A stretch of 45,624 nucleotides of DNA from Rhizocola hellebori (GTDB lineage Bacteria; Actinomycetota; Actinomycetes; Mycobacteriales; Micromonosporaceae). The notes beneath the pieces were generated by a model that saw only the letters and a list, made by a program, of their open reading frames with translations, made no database searches and was not told the origin of the DNA. Positions 1 to 7,695 of this stretch are shown here, piece after piece. The translations under genes and the position numbers were made by a program. How positions within the stretch are numbered: the stretch's first letter is position 1; every line of letters begins with the position of its first letter. The stretch covers positions 1 through 45,624 of the forward strand of contig NZ_BONY01000075.1 in assembly GCF_016862955.1 (NCBI RefSeq), in the 5' to 3' direction.

Positions 1-1
1 G

Positions 2-334
2 CCCGCACCGGAAGCGCCTGCTTTCGCGCCGCCTGCACCGGTCGCGCCTGCTGCTTTCGCGCCGCCCGTGCCTGTTGCCTTTGCGCCGCCGGGACCGGCC
101 CCGCTCGCTGCTTATGCGCCGCCGGTGCCGGCCGCGCCTGTCGTGGCCGCGCCGCTTGTGCCGGTTGCGGCTGCGCCGACTGGGCTGGTTGCGGCCGATC
201 CCGGCGTGGCTGGGCCAGCTGGGGCGTCCGGGGCGGGGCTGGCGGCTGCGGCTGGGGTGGTGGGGGAGGTTGCGGCTGCGGGGTGGGCGCTGCAGCGGAT
301 CGGGGATGTCGAGGACCCGTGGGGTACACGATGA
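2..334 (+). CDS. Pro/Ala-rich protein, C-terminal fragment
   Basis: This is an open frame running in from the left edge and ending at TGA 332-334. The visible 110 residues are almost entirely Pro, Ala, Val and Gly, with repeated APP/PVP/FAPP patterns. They end in a short charged tail (RIGDVEDPWGTR) that looks like a genuine C-terminus. Such tails are usually disordered linkers or wall-spanning segments in actinobacterial surface proteins. The stop lies 16 nt before the next start, so the two genes are probably co-transcribed. The globular part lies outside the window and no function can be assigned. The strongly biased composition makes other frames open too, so the reading frame rests on the charged tail and the operon spacing. 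Confidence 0.55.
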   Translation, partial: PAPEAPAFAPPAPVAPAAFAPPVPVAFAPPGPAPLAAYAPPVPAAPVVAAPLVPVAAAPTGLVAADPGVAGPAGASGAGLAAAAGVVGEVAAAGWALQRIGDVEDPWGTR

Positions 335-350
335 TGAGTCCGAGGGAGTG

Positions 351-1652
351 ATGACGATGGATAAAACGGAGCGCTCGGATGGTGGCTCGGTGCGGATCGT
401 GCTCGCCGAGGGGGAGCAGCGGCCGTGGCGGCTGTGGGCCCGGATCGGTGTCCTCGTCTTGACCGTGGTCCTGGCCTCGGCCGGGGTGCTGGTTGTCGGA
501 AAGCTGTTGCTGCCCGGTCCGAAGGTCAAGGCCCCTCCGTCCACATTGGACGCCCGTGCCAACGTGGCCGGGTCCGCGGCGCCGGCGGTCCGGGTCGTGC
601 CGGGGCAGGCCCGGCTGGTGCTGCTGGGCCCGCTGCCGCTGGTGCAGGGCGGCAACGCGCTGGCTGCCGGTGCCGAGGTTGCCGTGCCGCTGCCGACCCT
701 GCCGCGGGGCAGTAGCGCCGTCCTGCTGGAGGTGACGCTCTCCGATGCGGCAGGGCCCGGAACGGTGACGGTCAAGTCCGGTGCGGGCCAGGTCGTGGCG
801 CTGCGGCTCGGGCGGGTGAAGGCGCAGATGAGTTCGACGGTCGTGGCGCGCGTGGCAGCGGACGGGGTGCTGCGAGTGCGCACGGAGGGCGGCGGGAAAC
901 TCGTGGTGAATCTGGTCGGTGCCTTCGAACCGGTGGAGAAGTCGACCTCGGGCCGGGTGGTTCCGGTGCCGGCCACCCAGGTCGTCAAGTTGGTGCCGCA
1001 CACCGATGGCAAATTCGCCACTGTGGACCTTTCGGCCGTCCCGGCTCTACGCGGCGGCGGATATGCGGCCGTGCTGCTCCAGTTCGCCGCGGATGTGGGA
1101 GTCAACGGCGGGTTCGTCGAGACGGGCCTGTCGGTCGACCGGCTCGACCAGAAGATCCTGTGGAACCCCACCACGGCCCAGGATCGGATCAGGGGCGGTT
1201 TTCTCGTGGTACCAGTCACCGCTGGCGGTAGCGTGCAGATCCACTACGAAGCCGGCAACGTGCTTACCGCCGACCTGGTCGGCTACGTCACCGACGGCAC
1301 GGCGCCCGATTCGGACACCGGATTGGTTGTGCCGTCGCCGCCCTCGTCGGTCGCCGAGGTCCGCGTCGAGTCGGGCCAGGAGGCGCTGGTGACATTGGCG
1401 GCCGATGGTGTGCCGGCCGACCGGATGGCGGGCGCGTTCGTCGGCATCACCGCGACCGGCGACGCGCTCGGTGCGGTCACCGTGCACGCGCCGGACGCCG
1501 CGGCACCGGCGAACCCCACCCTGGTCGCTGCGGTCGGTGCTGCGCGCCAAAGCGTGACCCTGGTCGCGACGGCCAAGGGTGCCCTGCGGGTGGGCTCAGC
1601 GGCGGGCGCTTCGGTCGGTTTGTCACCCCTGGCCGTCGTCTTGGGCGGCTAG
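351..1652 (+). CDS. Membrane-anchored surface protein with three beta-domains
   Basis: The start is ATG 351, preceded by a GAGGGA ribosome site; an ATG two codons later is also possible. The product has 433 residues: a short cytoplasmic head with basic residues, one transmembrane helix at about 27-50 (WARIGVLVLTVVLASAGVLV), then an extracytoplasmic part. That part contains three divergent copies of one beta-domain, roughly 75-205, 215-330 and 340-433. Each follows the order 'A-V-L-L-x-V-T ... G-x-V-T-V ... V-G-x-F/Y'. This resembles a repeat common in actinobacterial secreted proteins, where the usual motif is 'AVVLNVT...VVDVxGYF' (family comparison from memory). No catalytic motif is seen. 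It probably acts in adhesion or wall-surface binding, as an inference. It is likely co-transcribed with the Pro/Ala-rich gene just upstream. Its stop codon TAG (1650-1652) lies inside a 29-bp tandem repeat. Confidence 0.6.
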   Translation: MTMDKTERSDGGSVRIVLAEGEQRPWRLWARIGVLVLTVVLASAGVLVVGKLLLPGPKVKAPPSTLDARANVAGSAAPAVRVVPGQARLVLLGPLPLVQGGNALAAGAEVAVPLPTLPRGSSAVLLEVTLSDAAGPGTVTVKSGAGQVVALRLGRVKAQMSSTVVARVAADGVLRVRTEGGGKLVVNLVGAFEPVEKSTSGRVVPVPATQVVKLVPHTDGKFATVDLSAVPALRGGGYAAVLLQFAADVGVNGGFVETGLSVDRLDQKILWNPTTAQDRIRGGFLVVPVTAGGSVQIHYEAGNVLTADLVGYVTDGTAPDSDTGLVVPSPPSSVAEVRVESGQEALVTLAADGVPADRMAGAFVGITATGDALGAVTVHAPDAAAPANPTLVAAVGAARQSVTLVATAKGALRVGSAAGASVGLSPLAVVLGG

Positions 1653-1737
1653 ACAGGTGAGCGGTGGTCTTGGGTGGCTAGACAGGTGAGCGGTGGTCTT
1701 GGGTGGCCAGACAGATGAGCCATGGTCTTGGGCGGTG
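1637..1737 (+). repeat. 29-bp tandem direct repeat, about 3.5 copies
   Basis: The anchor TCTTGGG recurs at 1639, 1668, 1697 and 1726, an exact 29-bp period. Each unit reads roughly TCTTGGGTGGCTAGACAGGT followed by GAGCGGTGG. Copy 1 holds the stop codon of the upstream surface-protein gene. The CTAG core makes every copy able to end a frame on both strands. There are no variable spacers, so this is not a CRISPR array. Confidence 0.9.
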
Positions 1738-1829
1738 GCGGCGCAGCCGCCGGGGTGACCACGCACGGACATTCGTTGCCGCGCGGGAGCTTGCGGACAG
1801 CGACCACAACGGGCCGGCGAAATGAAAAG

Positions 1830-1857
1830 CTAGACAGATGAGCCGTGGTCTTGGGCG
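1830..1857 (+). repeat. Detached copy of the 29-bp repeat
   Basis: The sequence CTAGACAGATGAGCCGTGGT followed by CTTGGGCG repeats the unit found at 1637-1737. It is displaced by 123 bp from the fourth copy, which is not a multiple of 29. Read on the minus strand it encodes the last residues (QDHGSSV) and the TAG stop of the NUDIX gene. The two convergent genes therefore terminate in copies of the same repeat. The 100 bp between this copy and the tandem block (about 1738-1829) holds no gene I can support. Confidence 0.85.
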
Positions 1858-2471
1858 GCTTGGCCGAGGCGATGCTGGTATTTGGCGGCGAATCGGTGCA
1901 TCGCAGGATCCAAACCGGACAGTGGCAGCGCTTGGATCTGGCCGGTGGTGAGCCAATGCACCGCGCTGAACTCGTTGCGGTCGAAGCCGGTGATCGAGTC
2001 ACGGTCTGCCCGCACCACGTGCCAGAGGCTGACATCGGTGTGGATGCCGCCCAGGCCGTGCGGATCGCGGGTGCGGGTCACCGTCACGAACAGCGGACGC
2101 GGCCCGAACGCCGCAGCGGCGACGGCGTCGATGCCGAGCTCTTCCGGGCACTCCCGCCGCACCGTGTCCCACGGCAGTTCCCCGGCTTCGCAATGCCCTC
2201 CGGGCGGCAGCAGCAGCCCCGACTTGAGGTGATCGGCCAGCAGCATCGCGCCGGTCGAATCGGTGACGGCGAAGTAGGCCACCAGATGCATCGGTGGGAC
2301 ATCGGGTTTGGCCGTGCGGTGCAGCTGCGCGCCCGAGTCGATCCAGTCCAGAGCGAGCTGGCGGTCGTGTTCTTCGGAGGCGTCGTGCGGCGCGATGCCG
2401 CGGACCAGATCGGCGATGGCCTTCCTTACGGTCGCTGTCACGCAAGTCAGTAGACCGGACGGGTAAGACAT
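1830..2471 (-). CDS. NUDIX hydrolase
   Basis: The 213-residue product contains a complete NUDIX box at about residues 92-114. The signature GX5EX7REUXEEXGU is met by G-HCEAG-E-LPWDTVR-RE-C-P-EE-L-G-I. Such enzymes hydrolyse nucleoside diphosphate-linked substrates with Mg2+ or Mn2+ held by the box glutamates; the substrate cannot be read from sequence. The domain is preceded by about 60 residues containing LALDWIDSGAQLHR, an N-terminal pattern common in actinobacterial NUDIX proteins. The ATG at 2471 gives the full frame. A GTG about ten codons downstream (product starting near VTATVRKAIADL) is an equally reasonable start. The gene ends within a detached 29-bp repeat and converges on the surface-protein gene. 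Confidence 0.85.
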   Translation of the reverse strand: MSYPSGLLTCVTATVRKAIADLVRGIAPHDASEEHDRQLALDWIDSGAQLHRTAKPDVPPMHLVAYFAVTDSTGAMLLADHLKSGLLLPPGGHCEAGELPWDTVRRECPEELGIDAVAAAAFGPRPLFVTVTRTRDPHGLGGIHTDVSLWHVVRADRDSITGFDRNEFSAVHWLTTGQIQALPLSGLDPAMHRFAAKYQHRLGQAAQDHGSSV

Positions 2472-2479
2472 AGTGGCCG

Positions 2480-2683
2480 GATGAGATTGAGCATCTGTAT
2501 CGACACGGGCCGTCCCTGGCCAACATGGCGGCGTCGCTGGATCGGGTCAGCGGCGGGCGGGTGGTTCTGGGCCTGGGTGCCGGCTGGCAGTCCAACGAGC
2601 ACCTCGCCTACGGCATCGAGCTTCCACCGGCCGGGGAGCGGCTGGACCGGTTCGATGAGGCGTGCAGCGTCATCACGAGGTGA
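2480..2683 (+). pseudogene. Relic of an F420-dependent LLM-class oxidoreductase
   Basis: An open stretch of 67 codons encodes YRHGPSLANMAASLDRVSGG, then VVLGLGAGWQSNEHLAYGIE and PPAGERLDRFDEACSVI, before stopping at TGA 2681-2683. This is the well-conserved core of LLM-class F420-dependent oxidoreductases (typically 'LANMAAT-DHISGGR-VLGLGAGWQ-NEH-AYGI'), normally found inside a 280-330 residue barrel. There is no start codon, no N-terminal half and no C-terminal half. It is therefore a remnant truncated at both ends, lying between the NUDIX and GH88 genes. Recognition of the family is firm; that it is non-functional follows from the missing parts. Confidence 0.75.
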
Positions 2684-2797
2684 TGCCGCACCTGCGCTAG
2701 AACATCCGGTTCGTCCATGTTGGACATCGTCTCGCGCTCGGTCGGTTCGGGAAGCGACATCGGTGAATCCTATGACGGTCAGGGCTATGCTGTGCCC

Positions 2798-4234
2798 GTG
2801 ATAGAGATCGACCATGCGTTGACGCCCGTGGGGCTGCTAAAAGGGATCGACCGGCTATGGGAGCTGTCGGCTCAGAAGATCGACGCGATCGAGAAGACCT
2901 GCCCGCCGGGTGCCGCTTCGCCGGTCTTCACGGTCGGCGGCCTATATACAGCGCGCGGCTGGACCGAGTGGACCCAGGGCTTCCAGTACGGGTCCGCGCT
3001 GCTGCAGTTCGACGCGACCGGTGAGCGGCGCTTCCTCGAGCTCGGCCGGCAGTCGACGGTGGCGGTGATGGCCAGCCATGTCAGCCATATCGGGGTACAC
3101 GACCACGGCTTCAACAACGTGTCGACGTATGGAAACCTATGGCGGCTGACCCGGGAGGGCCGCGTCCAGGACGGCCAGCTTCCGTTCTACGAGCTGGCGT
3201 TGAAGATCTCTGGCGCTGTCCAGGCCGCGCGCTGGCGCACCACCGCGGACGGAACGGGCTACATCTACTCGTTCAACGGGCCGCAGTCGCTGTTCGTCGA
3301 CACCATCCGCTCCTGCCGGGCGCTGGCCATCGGGCATCTGCTGGGACACGTGCTGATGGGGGAACGCGATGAGCGGATCAGTCTGCTGGGCCGGCTGATC
3401 GAGCACACCCGCAACACCGCCCGCTGGAACGTCTACTACGGCGAGGGGCGCGATTCCTACGATGTGCGAGGCCGCACCGCACACGAGTCGATCTTCAACG
3501 TCAACGACGGCTCGTACCGCTGCCCGAGCACGCAACAGGGCTACTCGCCGTTCAGCACCTGGACGCGCGGTCTGGCCTGGGCGATGGTCGGTTACGCCGA
3601 ACAGCTGGAGTTCGTGGCCACGCTGCCCGATGAGGCGCTGACGCCCTACGGCGGCCGGGCGGAGATCACCGCGATGCTCCTGAAGGCGGCCACCGCCACC
3701 TGCGACTTCTATCTGGAAAACACCGCAGCCGACGGGATCCCCTACTGGGACACCGGTGCACCGGGCCTGGTCCGGCTCGGCGACGACTACCTGAGCCGTC
3801 CGGCCGATCCATACAACGCCCACGAGCCGGTCGACTCGTCCGCCGCCGCGATCGGTGCGCAAGGGCTGCTGCGGCTGGGGCGCTACTTGATCGCCGAGGG
3901 CCGGCCCGAGCAGGGGCAGCGCTATTGGCAGGCCGGGCTGACCGTGGCGAACACGCTGTTCGCCGAGCCCTATCTGAGTACCGACGCGCAGCACCAAGGC
4001 CTGATCCTGCATTCGGTCTACCACCGCCCCAACGGCTGGGACCACATCCCGGCCGGGCAGCGGGTGCCCAACGGCGAATCCAGCATGTGGGGCGACTACC
4101 ACGCCCGCGAGCTGGCCCTCTACCTGCAACGAATCGCCCGAGACCAACCCCTCTACACCTTCTTCGGCCCCGCGCCCGCCGGAGGCTCGGAAAGCGCAAT
4201 CCAAGACAACAACCCAGGCGGGGGTGTGGCATGA
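2798..4234 (+). CDS. GH88-type unsaturated glucuronyl/galacturonyl hydrolase
   Basis: The 478-residue product has the alpha/alpha-toroid pattern of glycoside hydrolase family 88. These enzymes remove the delta-4,5-unsaturated uronic acid that polysaccharide lyases leave at oligosaccharide ends. The two expected acidic positions are present: Asp in [14 protein letters not shown] (near residue 95) and Asp in [16 protein letters not shown] (near 170). No signal peptide is seen, so it should act in the cytoplasm. I prefer GTG 2798 because TATGCT at 2786-2791 fits a -10 box directly upstream of a leaderless start; the frame stays open to 2717. Its TGA overlaps the ATG of the dehydrogenase by 4 nt. 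A secreted pectate lyase follows, suggesting unsaturated oligogalacturonides as substrate (inference). The exact family (88 or the related 105) is less certain than the reaction type. Confidence 0.8.
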   Translation: MIEIDHALTPVGLLKGIDRLWELSAQKIDAIEKTCPPGAASPVFTVGGLYTARGWTEWTQGFQYGSALLQFDATGERRFLELGRQSTVAVMASHVSHIGVHDHGFNNVSTYGNLWRLTREGRVQDGQLPFYELALKISGAVQAARWRTTADGTGYIYSFNGPQSLFVDTIRSCRALAIGHLLGHVLMGERDERISLLGRLIEHTRNTARWNVYYGEGRDSYDVRGRTAHESIFNVNDGSYRCPSTQQGYSPFSTWTRGLAWAMVGYAEQLEFVATLPDEALTPYGGRAEITAMLLKAATATCDFYLENTAADGIPYWDTGAPGLVRLGDDYLSRPADPYNAHEPVDSSAAAIGAQGLLRLGRYLIAEGRPEQGQRYWQAGLTVANTLFAEPYLSTDAQHQGLILHSVYHRPNGWDHIPAGQRVPNGESSMWGDYHARELALYLQRIARDQPLYTFFGPAPAGGSESAIQDNNPGGGVA

Positions 4235-5013
4235 GTGGCGGGCGGAGGGTGGCGATCGTCACCGGTGGATCGCGCGGTATCGGGCGGGGCATCGTGGTCG
4301 CGCTCGCCGGCGCGGGCTATGACGTCGTGGTGAACTATGCGAGCAACGCTGATGCGGCAAAAGCGGTGTGCGACAACGTCGTCGAGCTCGGCGGCCGCGG
4401 CCTGGCCGTGCAGGCCGACATCTCGCTGACCGAAGACCGGCAGCACCTGGTCGAGGAGACGCTGGGCGCCTTCGGCCGGATCGACCTGTTGGTCAACAAC
4501 GCCGGCGTCGCCCCCAACGTGCGGGCCGACATCCTCGATGCCGGTGAGGAGTCCTTCGACCGGCTCATCGGGATCAACCTCAAGGGACCGTACTTTTTGA
4601 CCCAGCTGGTGGCCCGGTCGATGATCGATCAGATCGCCGCCGGCCGGATCGCTGACCCGAAAATCATCGTGATTTCCTCGATAAGCGCCTACACCGCAAG
4701 CACCAACCGCGGCGACTACTGCGTCTCCAAGGCCGGGCTCGCCATGCTGGTCAAGCTGTTCACGGCCCGCCTGGCCGAGCATGGCATCAACGTCTATGAA
4801 GTACGCCCCGGCGTTATCGAGACCGACATGACCGGCCCGGTCAAACAGAAATACGACGACCTGATCCTCAACCAGGGGCTCACCCCTATCCGCCGCTGGG
4901 GCCAGCCGTCGGACGTGGCCAAGGCGGTGGTCGCGGTGGCCACCGATCTGCTCCCCTTCAGCACGGGACAGGTTATCGATGTGGACGGCGGCTTCCACCT
5001 GCGCACACTCTAG
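4231..5013 (+). CDS. Short-chain dehydrogenase/reductase, possibly in uronate catabolism
   Basis: This is a 260-residue classical SDR. The Rossmann motif is [10 protein letters not shown] near residues 11-20, followed by NNAG near 90, Ser in ISSISAY near 150 and the catalytic pair YCVSK near 168. The C-terminus ends with the usual [10 protein letters not shown]. These are NAD(P)-dependent reductases of the FabG type. The ATGA overlap with the GH88 gene implies translational coupling. Coupling to a hydrolase that releases unsaturated uronate suggests a role like KduD (reduction of keto-deoxy-uronate). That assignment is contextual; the sequence alone fits many SDR substrates. Confidence 0.85.
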   Translation: MSGGRRVAIVTGGSRGIGRGIVVALAGAGYDVVVNYASNADAAKAVCDNVVELGGRGLAVQADISLTEDRQHLVEETLGAFGRIDLLVNNAGVAPNVRADILDAGEESFDRLIGINLKGPYFLTQLVARSMIDQIAAGRIADPKIIVISSISAYTASTNRGDYCVSKAGLAMLVKLFTARLAEHGINVYEVRPGVIETDMTGPVKQKYDDLILNQGLTPIRRWGQPSDVAKAVVAVATDLLPFSTGQVIDVDGGFHLRTL

Positions 5014-5070
5014 GTGCGCAGGGGGCTCGGCGGTTCTGCAACAAACCTGCAAACGCCAGCCCTTGAGGAG

Positions 5071-5086
5071 AGGAAAACGCTTTCCT
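5071..5086. promoter_or_regulatory. LacI-family-type operator
   Basis: AGGAAAACGCTTTCCT is a near-perfect 16-bp palindrome with a central CG, the form typical of LacI/GalR repressor sites. It lies 123 bp before the pectate lyase start and 58 bp after the SDR stop. The rest of the 195-bp gap (5014-5208) also holds two CTGCAA direct repeats near 5036-5053 and no convincing gene. Confidence 0.6.
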
Positions 5087-5208
5087 TAGGCTGAGGGTTC
5101 GCGATGTTTCGATCCTTGGCCGGGTCAAGGGTGACACGGAACACGAAACCGTATGCGGTGCAAGGCAACAGGGCAATGCCTTCGCCGTGCTCACCTTTGG
5201 AGAAGCTG

Positions 5209-6816
5209 ATGAGAGTCAAACCGCTCATCGCCGCCGCCGCTGCCCTGGCAGCGGCGACCGTAGGCCTGCTGACGGCCGGCTCGGCGAGCGCCGCGCCCAC
5301 CCGCTTCGAGGCGGAGAACTCGCCGGCGGTCTGCACCGGCACCATCGACACCAACTGGGCCGGGTTCTCCGGGACAGGATTCTGCAACGCCACCAACGCG
5401 GTCGGCGCCTTCGCCCAGTTCACGGTGAACGCCGCCGCGGCGGGGACGGCGACGCTGGGGTTCCGGTTCGCCAACGGCACCACCACGGCCCGGCCGGCCA
5501 GCCTGATCGTCAACGGCAGCACCGTCCAAACGCCTTCGTTCGCGGGTACAGGGGCCTGGAACACCTGGGCCACCTTGACCCTGACCGCCTCGGTGAACGC
5601 GGGCAGCAACACCATCCGCCTCAACCCGACGACCGCCAACGGCTTGGCCAACATCGACTTCCTTGACTTCGAGGTGACGAGCACGCCGCCGTCTTCGCCG
5701 CCGCCTTCCTCCCCGCCGCCGGGCAACTCGCTTTTCGCGGCGCCCAACGGCCGTGACGCCGGGACCGGTACCCAGGCCGACCCGACGACGATCACCGCGG
5801 CGATCACGCGCATCGGCGCCGGTGGCACTATCTTCCTGCGTGGCGGCACCTACAACCTGTCGCAGACGGTGACGATCGCGCCGGGCAACAACGGCACCTC
5901 GAGTGCCCGCAAGACCCTTTCCGCCTTCCAGAGCGAGCGGCCGATCCTTAACTTCTCGGCGCAGGCCGAGGCCACGACGAATCGCGGGCTCGCCCTCAAC
6001 GGCAACTTCTGGCGCATTTTCGGCATCGTTGTCGAGCGGGCCGGTGACAACGGCATCTTCGTCGGCGGCAGCAACAACATCATCGAGCGGACGGTGACCC
6101 GCTTCAACCGTGACAGCGGGCTGCAGATCTCCCGGATCTCCGAGAGCACCCCGCAAAGCCAATGGCCGGCCAACAACCTTGTGCTCAGCGCGGAGTCGCA
6201 CGACAACGCCGACTCGGGCGGGGAGAACGCCGACGGTTTCGCCGCGAAGCTCACCTCCGGCCCCGGCAACGTCTTCCGCTATGCCGTGTCCCACAACAAC
6301 ATTGACGACGGCTGGGACCTGTTCACCAAGGCGGACACCGGCCCGATCGGCGCGGTGACCATCGAGGATTCGCTGTCCTACAACAACGGCACGCTCAGCA
6401 ACGGCGGCCAGGCCGGAAGCGGTGACCGTAACGGCTTCAAGCTCGGCGGCGAGGACATCTCGGTCAACCACATCATCCGGCGCAACATCGCCTTCGGCAA
6501 CGGCAAGCACGGGTTCACCTACAACCGCAACCTCGGCACCGAGACGATCTCCAACAACCTGAGCATCGACAACGACTCGGGCAACCGCAACTTCAACTTC
6601 GACGGCGGCAGCTCGGTGTTCCGCAACAACACCTCGTGCCACTTCACCAACAGCGGGAGCAACGACCGGATCATCGGCAACTCCGACAGCTCCAACCAGT
6701 TCTGGGCGGGCACCAACGGATCGCGGTGCGCCAGCTTCTCCGGCGGCCTCGCTTGGTCCTTCGCCTCCGACGGCCGCCTGGTCGTCACCCTCGGCGGCAG
6801 GACTGTCACCCTCTAA
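5209..6816 (+). CDS. Secreted pectate lyase, CBM35-PL9
   Basis: The 535-residue product starts at ATG 5209, behind TTTGGAGAAG. An upstream in-frame ATG exists, but only this start gives a clean signal peptide (MRVKPLIAAAAAL, cleavage after GSASA). Residues about 30-160 form a beta-sandwich beginning FEAENS, typical of CBM35. A Pro/Ser linker follows (about 162-178), then a right-handed beta-helix of polysaccharide lyase family 9. Family hallmarks are NADGFAAKLT, with the likely catalytic Lys at residue 347, and NIDDGWDLFTK at 365-375 with calcium-type aspartates. The enzyme should cleave polygalacturonate outside the cell by beta-elimination. The GH88 and SDR genes upstream could process the released unsaturated oligomers. 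A LacI-type operator and a 3' hairpin bracket the gene. Confidence 0.88.
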   Translation: MRVKPLIAAAAALAAATVGLLTAGSASAAPTRFEAENSPAVCTGTIDTNWAGFSGTGFCNATNAVGAFAQFTVNAAAAGTATLGFRFANGTTTARPASLIVNGSTVQTPSFAGTGAWNTWATLTLTASVNAGSNTIRLNPTTANGLANIDFLDFEVTSTPPSSPPPSSPPPGNSLFAAPNGRDAGTGTQADPTTITAAITRIGAGGTIFLRGGTYNLSQTVTIAPGNNGTSSARKTLSAFQSERPILNFSAQAEATTNRGLALNGNFWRIFGIVVERAGDNGIFVGGSNNIIERTVTRFNRDSGLQISRISESTPQSQWPANNLVLSAESHDNADSGGENADGFAAKLTSGPGNVFRYAVSHNNIDDGWDLFTKADTGPIGAVTIEDSLSYNNGTLSNGGQAGSGDRNGFKLGGEDISVNHIIRRNIAFGNGKHGFTYNRNLGTETISNNLSIDNDSGNRNFNFDGGSSVFRNNTSCHFTNSGSNDRIIGNSDSSNQFWAGTNGSRCASFSGGLAWSFASDGRLVVTLGGRTVTL

Positions 6817-6828
6817 CGCCACCTCAAC

Positions 6829-6856
6829 GGTGGGCCGGCCTCGCGGTCGGCCCACC
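6829..6856 (+). terminator. Hairpin terminator after the pectate lyase
   Basis: GGTGGGCCGGCC (6829-6840) pairs with GGTCGGCCCACC (6845-6856) across a 4-nt loop, with a single G-T wobble. It starts 13 nt after the pectate lyase stop. There is no U-tract, as is usual for actinomycete terminators. Confidence 0.7.
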
Positions 6857-6873
6857 GCGGATAGGGTGGCTGG

Positions 6874-7695
6874 ATGAAGGTGTTCATCTCCGTGGACATG
6901 GAGGGTGTGGCCGGCATCGTCGACTGGGCGCAGTGCCTGGCCACCGGCGACGATTACGCGCTGGGCCGCGACCTGCTCGTCGGGGAGGTCAACGCGGCCA
7001 TCGGCGGTGCGGTGGCGGCCGGGGCGACCGAGATTCTGGTCAACGACGCCCATTCGTTCATGCGTAACCTGCCGCCCGATCTGATCGGCGGCGAGGCGAG
7101 CTATCTGTCGGGCCGGTTCAAACCGCTCTACATGATGCAGGGGCTGGACGCGTCGTTTGATGCCGTGGTCTTCCTCGGCTATCACGCCGCGATCGCCACG
7201 CCGGGCGTGCTCTCCCACACCTACAACCCGCGCGCCATCGCCGATGTCCGCCTGTGCGGCACCACGACCGGTGAGGCCGGCCTCAATGCGCTTGTCGCGC
7301 AACATTTTCGGGTACCGGTAGCGGTGATCACGGGCGACCAGTATGTGGGGCCGGAGGCGGCGCCATTCTGCCCAGGCATCAAACATCTCCAGGTCAAAGA
7401 GTCGATCAGCCGGTACTCAGCGCTAAATATGCATCCGCGCAAGGCACGCGATCTGATCCGGGAGGGCGTGCGGGCGGCGCTGTGCGACCTAGCGCCGCCG
7501 CCGGCGATCGCTTCCCCGGCCACCATCGAGATCCGGTTTACCTCGCCCGACATGGCCGAGCAGGCGACCTGGGTGCGTGGGGTGAGCCGGCTCGACTCGC
7601 TGACCGTCTCGCTCACCGACGATGAGCCGCTGCGGCTCTACCAAGCTTTTATCACCTTGGTGTACCTGACCCGCTCCCTCATCGACACCTACTGA
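6874..7695 (+). CDS. M55-family D-aminopeptidase (DppA-like)
   Basis: The 273-residue product starts MKVFISVDMEGVAG. Family M55 metal ligands are all present: Asp8 and Glu10 in SVDMEG, His in VNDAH (near 60), His in GYHAA (near 110) and Glu in GEAGLN (near 133). DppA is a zinc-dependent, ring-forming cytoplasmic aminopeptidase for D-amino-acid peptides such as D-Ala-D-Ala, linked to reuse of wall peptides. No transport genes for dipeptides are adjacent, so this copy acts outside the usual dpp operon. Its stop overlaps the end of the convergent MMPL gene by 7 nt. Start, length and motifs agree with the family. Confidence 0.9.
   Translation: MKVFISVDMEGVAGIVDWAQCLATGDDYALGRDLLVGEVNAAIGGAVAAGATEILVNDAHSFMRNLPPDLIGGEASYLSGRFKPLYMMQGLDASFDAVVFLGYHAAIATPGVLSHTYNPRAIADVRLCGTTTGEAGLNALVAQHFRVPVAVITGDQYVGPEAAPFCPGIKHLQVKESISRYSALNMHPRKARDLIREGVRAALCDLAPPPAIASPATIEIRFTSPDMAEQATWVRGVSRLDSLTVSLTDDEPLRLYQAFITLVYLTRSLIDTY

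Noticed and set aside
1637-1737. CRISPR array
   Set aside because: The 29-bp units abut with no unique spacers between them and no cas genes are near.
1755-1841. 28-codon frame between repeat copies
   Set aside because: It begins at a GTG without a ribosome site and ends inside a repeat copy; coding cannot be supported.
2481-2801. 106-codon plus-strand protein
   Set aside because: Another frame of the same stretch encodes recognisable LLM oxidoreductase sequence, so this frame is a shadow.
3137-4204. 355-codon minus-strand frame over the GH88 gene
   Set aside because: It mirrors a gene with clear catalytic motifs and itself lacks any recognisable motif.
5191-7386. 731-codon open frame antisense to the pectate lyase and the peptidase
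   Set aside because: Composition is Arg/Gly/Val-rich with no domain, as expected for the shadow of two well-supported GC-rich genes.
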